Notes under the pieces: generated by a model
Databases searched by the model: none
What the model was told of the DNA's origin: nothing
What the model saw: the letters and a program-made list of their open reading frames with translations, nothing else
Shown here: in pieces, positions 61,661 through 64,000 of the stretch
Position numbering within the stretch: the first letter of the stretch is position 1
Layout of the letters: each line of letters opens with the position of its first letter
Source of the DNA: Rudanella sp031411995
GTDB taxonomy: Bacteria; Bacteroidota; Bacteroidia; Cytophagales; Spirosomataceae
Direction of reading: 5' to 3'
DNA: 64,000 bases
Assembly (NCBI GenBank): GCA_031411995.1
Contig: JANOCD010000058.1
Span: forward strand, 1-64,000
Program-made: the position numbers and the translations under genes

Positions 61661-64000
61661 TTGACTGACAACGTGATCGACGAAAAAGTAGCCTTAGAGC
61701 CGGTAATCCAACCCGCTCGTGGCCAGAATAACACTGATCTTACTGGTTATGAGCAGATTGATGTGTTCGGAGCCAGAGAACATAACCTCAAAAATATCGA
61801 CGTTTCCATTCCCCGCAATAAGCTGGTGGTGGTAACGGGTATTAGCGGCAGTGGCAAATCGTCGCTGGCTTTCGATACTATTTATGCCGAGGGCCAACGG
61901 CGGTACATGGAGAGTTTTTCGGCCTATGCCCGCTCGTTTATCGGCGACATGGAACGGCCCGATGTCGATAAGATCAACGGACTTAGCCCGGTGATTTCTA
62001 TCGAGCAGAAAACCACCTCCAAAAACCCTCGCTCCACAGTCGGCACAACCACCGAGATTTACGACTTCCTGCGATTGCTCTACGCCCGTGCGGGCGATGC
62101 GTACTCCTATGCAACAGGTCGCAAAATGGAGCGACAATCTCAGGATCAGATCATTGACTCCATTATCGACCAATATGAAGGCCAAAAACTGACCCTCTTG
62201 GCTCCCATTGTGCGAAGCAGGAAGGGGCATTATCGGGAGTTATTCGTGCAGATTGCCAAACTTGGCTACACCAAAGTTCGGGTCGATGGCGTGGTTCAGG
62301 AGATTGTGCCGAAGATGCAGTTGGATCGCTACAAAATCCACGACATCGAGATTGTGATCGACCGACTGGTGCCAAAACGCGACGAAGGCGACGGGCAATC
62401 GCGGTTCCGTATTAGCCAATCCGTGCAAACGACGCTGAAACAGGGCAAAGGAGCCATTCAGGTGTTGGTTGGTTCGGAAGATGGGGCGAAACTGGTTTAT
62501 TTTTCGCAAAACCTGATGGACCCCGAATCGGGCATCAGCTACGACGAACCCTCGCCCAACTCGTTTTCGTTCAATTCGCCGTATGGCTGGTGCCCCACTT
62601 GCCAGGGCTTGGGCCATGTAGAAGAGATTACCGAGGAGTCGATTATTCCCGATAAAAAGCTGAGTGTGAGCCGGGGAGCCATTGCCCCTCTGGGTGAATA
62701 CCGTGAACTGTGGTTTTTCAAAGAGATCGAAGTGATCCTGAAAAAACACAAACTCAGCCTGACCACGCCCATCGAAAAATACCCCGAAGATCTGCTCAAC
62801 GCGCTGCTCTATGGCACCGATGAGGAGGCCGTGGAACCACCCAAAAAAGCGACTGATACCCGCGAAGGTGCATCCTTCAAATTTGAGGGAATCATCAAGT
62901 TTCTGAAGCGACAGCAGGAAAACGGCTCCGACAAAATTCTGGACTGGCTCAAAGATTTCATGGTAATCAGACCCTGCCCGGAATGTGAGGGGGCAAGGCT
63001 CAAAAAAGAATCACTCTATTTTAAGATTGCTGACAAAAATATTTCGGAACTGGCCCGGATGGACATTTCGGAGTTATCGGCGTGGATGGTTGATCTCGAA
63101 AGCCGCCTGAGTAACCGGCAGCAGGTGATTGGTAAAGAGGTTTTGAAAGAAATCCGCAAGCGTATTGGCTTCCTCTTAGATATTGGTCTGGATTATTTGA
63201 CGCTTGACCGCCCGCTCAAAACCCTGTCGGGGGGCGAGGCTCAACGCATTCGTCTGGCGACACAAATTGGCACCCAATTAGTTGGCGTTCTGTATATTAT
63301 GGATGAGCCGAGCATCGGTCTCCATCAGCGCGACAACGTCAAACTGATCGACTCGCTCAAAAATCTCCGCGACTTGGGCAACACCGTTTTGGTGGTCGAA
63401 CACGACAAAGACATGATGCTCGAATCGGACTACATTCTCGACATTGGCCCCGGTGCGGGTCGGCATGGTGGGCATGTGGTCAGCGCGGGTACGCCGGAGG
63501 AATTTATCCGAAAAGGCGGCACCACGGCTGAGTATCTAAGTGGTCGTCAAGCCATTGCAGTGCCCCAGGAGCGACGCATTGGCAACGGCAAGTTCCTGAT
63601 TATCAAAGGAGCAACGGGACACAACCTCAAAAATGTAACCCTGCGATTGCCCCTTGGCCGAATGATTTCGATCACGGGCGTGTCGGGTTCGGGCAAATCG
63701 TCGCTGATTCACGAGACGCTGTTTCCAGTGCTGAACAAGCATTTCTACAAGTCGAAGCGGGAGTCGCTGGCGCACAAGTCGGTTGAAGGGTTGGAGTATT
63801 TGGACAAGGTGATCGAGGTGGATCAGTCGCCCATTGGCCGGACTCCCCGCTCGAACCCGGCTACCTACACAGGCATGTTCTCCGAAATTCGTTCGCTATT
63901 CGCCGAATTGCCCGAAGCCAAAATCCGGGGCTATAAACCCGGTCGGTTCTCGTTTAATGTGAAGGGTGGCCGCTGCGAAGATTGCGAGGGAGCGGGCATG
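61661..64000 (+). CDS. uvrA: Excinuclease ABC subunit A, 3' end outside the window
   Basis: The first ~780 codons of the nucleotide-excision-repair damage sensor UvrA. No ATG precedes the conserved region, so the start is TTG at 61661 or GTG at 61673. Walker A of the first ATPase is GISGSGKSS; the second site has GVSGSGKSSLIHETL and its signature LSGGEAQRIR is preceded by CPECEGARLKKESL. The zinc module before CPTCQGLG normally begins with a CxxC about 22 residues upstream, but here that segment reads NLMDPESGISYDEP, so two of the four cysteines are missing. The window ends at RCEDCEGAGM, within the C-terminal zinc-finger region. Confidence 0.95.
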   Translation, partial: MTDNVIDEKVALEPVIQPARGQNNTDLTGYEQIDVFGAREHNLKNIDVSIPRNKLVVVTGISGSGKSSLAFDTIYAEGQRRYMESFSAYARSFIGDMERPDVDKINGLSPVISIEQKTTSKNPRSTVGTTTEIYDFLRLLYARAGDAYSYATGRKMERQSQDQIIDSIIDQYEGQKLTLLAPIVRSRKGHYRELFVQIAKLGYTKVRVDGVVQEIVPKMQLDRYKIHDIEIVIDRLVPKRDEGDGQSRFRISQSVQTTLKQGKGAIQVLVGSEDGAKLVYFSQNLMDPESGISYDEPSPNSFSFNSPYGWCPTCQGLGHVEEITEESIIPDKKLSVSRGAIAPLGEYRELWFFKEIEVILKKHKLSLTTPIEKYPEDLLNALLYGTDEEAVEPPKKATDTREGASFKFEGIIKFLKRQQENGSDKILDWLKDFMVIRPCPECEGARLKKESLYFKIADKNISELARMDISELSAWMVDLESRLSNRQQVIGKEVLKEIRKRIGFLLDIGLDYLTLDRPLKTLSGGEAQRIRLATQIGTQLVGVLYIMDEPSIGLHQRDNVKLIDSLKNLRDLGNTVLVVEHDKDMMLESDYILDIGPGAGRHGGHVVSAGTPEEFIRKGGTTAEYLSGRQAIAVPQERRIGNGKFLIIKGATGHNLKNVTLRLPLGRMISITGVSGSGKSSLIHETLFPVLNKHFYKSKRESLAHKSVEGLEYLDKVIEVDQSPIGRTPRSNPATYTGMFSEIRSLFAELPEAKIRGYKPGRFSFNVKGGRCEDCEGAGM

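Overview
The window looks like a chromosomal segment of a Cytophagales bacterium (phylum Bacteroidota), probably close to Spirosoma and relatives. The grounds are: proteins with C-terminal type IX secretion sorting domains (M4 peptidase, two sialate-esterase-like proteins, an Ig_7-type surface protein); a SusC/SusD pair; Bacteroidota-specific small families (DUF5606, DUF2480); a short NuoG without the molybdopterin part; M56/BlaI and TonB-C modules; and promoter-like TAnnTTTG boxes upstream of several genes. No phage, insertion sequence, CRISPR array or rRNA was seen.

Layout. 65-3325 (minus): Gfo/Idh/MocA oxidoreductase, DEDDh exonuclease, S41 peptidase. 3505-6366 (plus): a BlaI repressor, an M56 metallopeptidase fused to carboxypeptidase-regulatory, TonB-C and partial receptor-plug domains, and a second TonB protein that carries the tail of an M56 peptidase. 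6439-13461 (minus): M4 peptidase, a small secreted protein, a histidine phosphatase with a damaged 5' end, an M20 amidohydrolase, an RDD protein and DUF5606. 13545-18042 (minus): ABC ATPase plus an ABC-permease/M1-aminopeptidase fusion. 18263-24103 (plus): SusC, SusD and a double-CHRD lipoprotein. 24185-33251 (minus): a GT2 glycosyltransferase and the complex I operon nuoA-J, without K-N. 33318-38487 (minus): two tandem T9SS esterase-like proteins. 38532-42138 (minus): adk-obgE and a TPR protein. 42228-46500 (minus): exbB-exbD-exbD-tonB, a small membrane protein and an orphan PstS-like lipoprotein. 47289-53055 (plus): a large Ig_7 surface protein, tadA, superoxide dismutase, DUF2480. 53041-58660 (minus): rnhB, a VWA/BatD-like pair, an NTF2-like protein, PBP1C. 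58676-64000 (plus): MBL/beta-CASP nuclease, tRNA-Leu(CAG), an ATP-grasp ligase, and the first ~780 codons of uvrA.

How the genes fit together. Much of the window deals with energised outer-membrane traffic and the cell surface. The ExbB/ExbD/TonB cluster can drive TonB-dependent receptors such as the SusC here, while the BlaI/M56 module places a TonB-C domain and receptor-like pieces inside a membrane peptidase. Secreted T9SS cargo makes up the other large part of the coding content.

A structural layer that gene annotation does not explain is a set of about ten palindromic elements with long arms. Most arms are built of degenerate 7-9-bp units, and most elements fill a whole spacer between a stop codon and the next gene. 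Three share GTGAAAGAGCGAAAGAG-type arms. Two overlap the 5' ends of genes and appear to encode hydrophobic signal-peptide residues, one splits nuoC from nuoD, and one unrelated 97-bp nested palindrome sits in frame inside the PBP1C gene.
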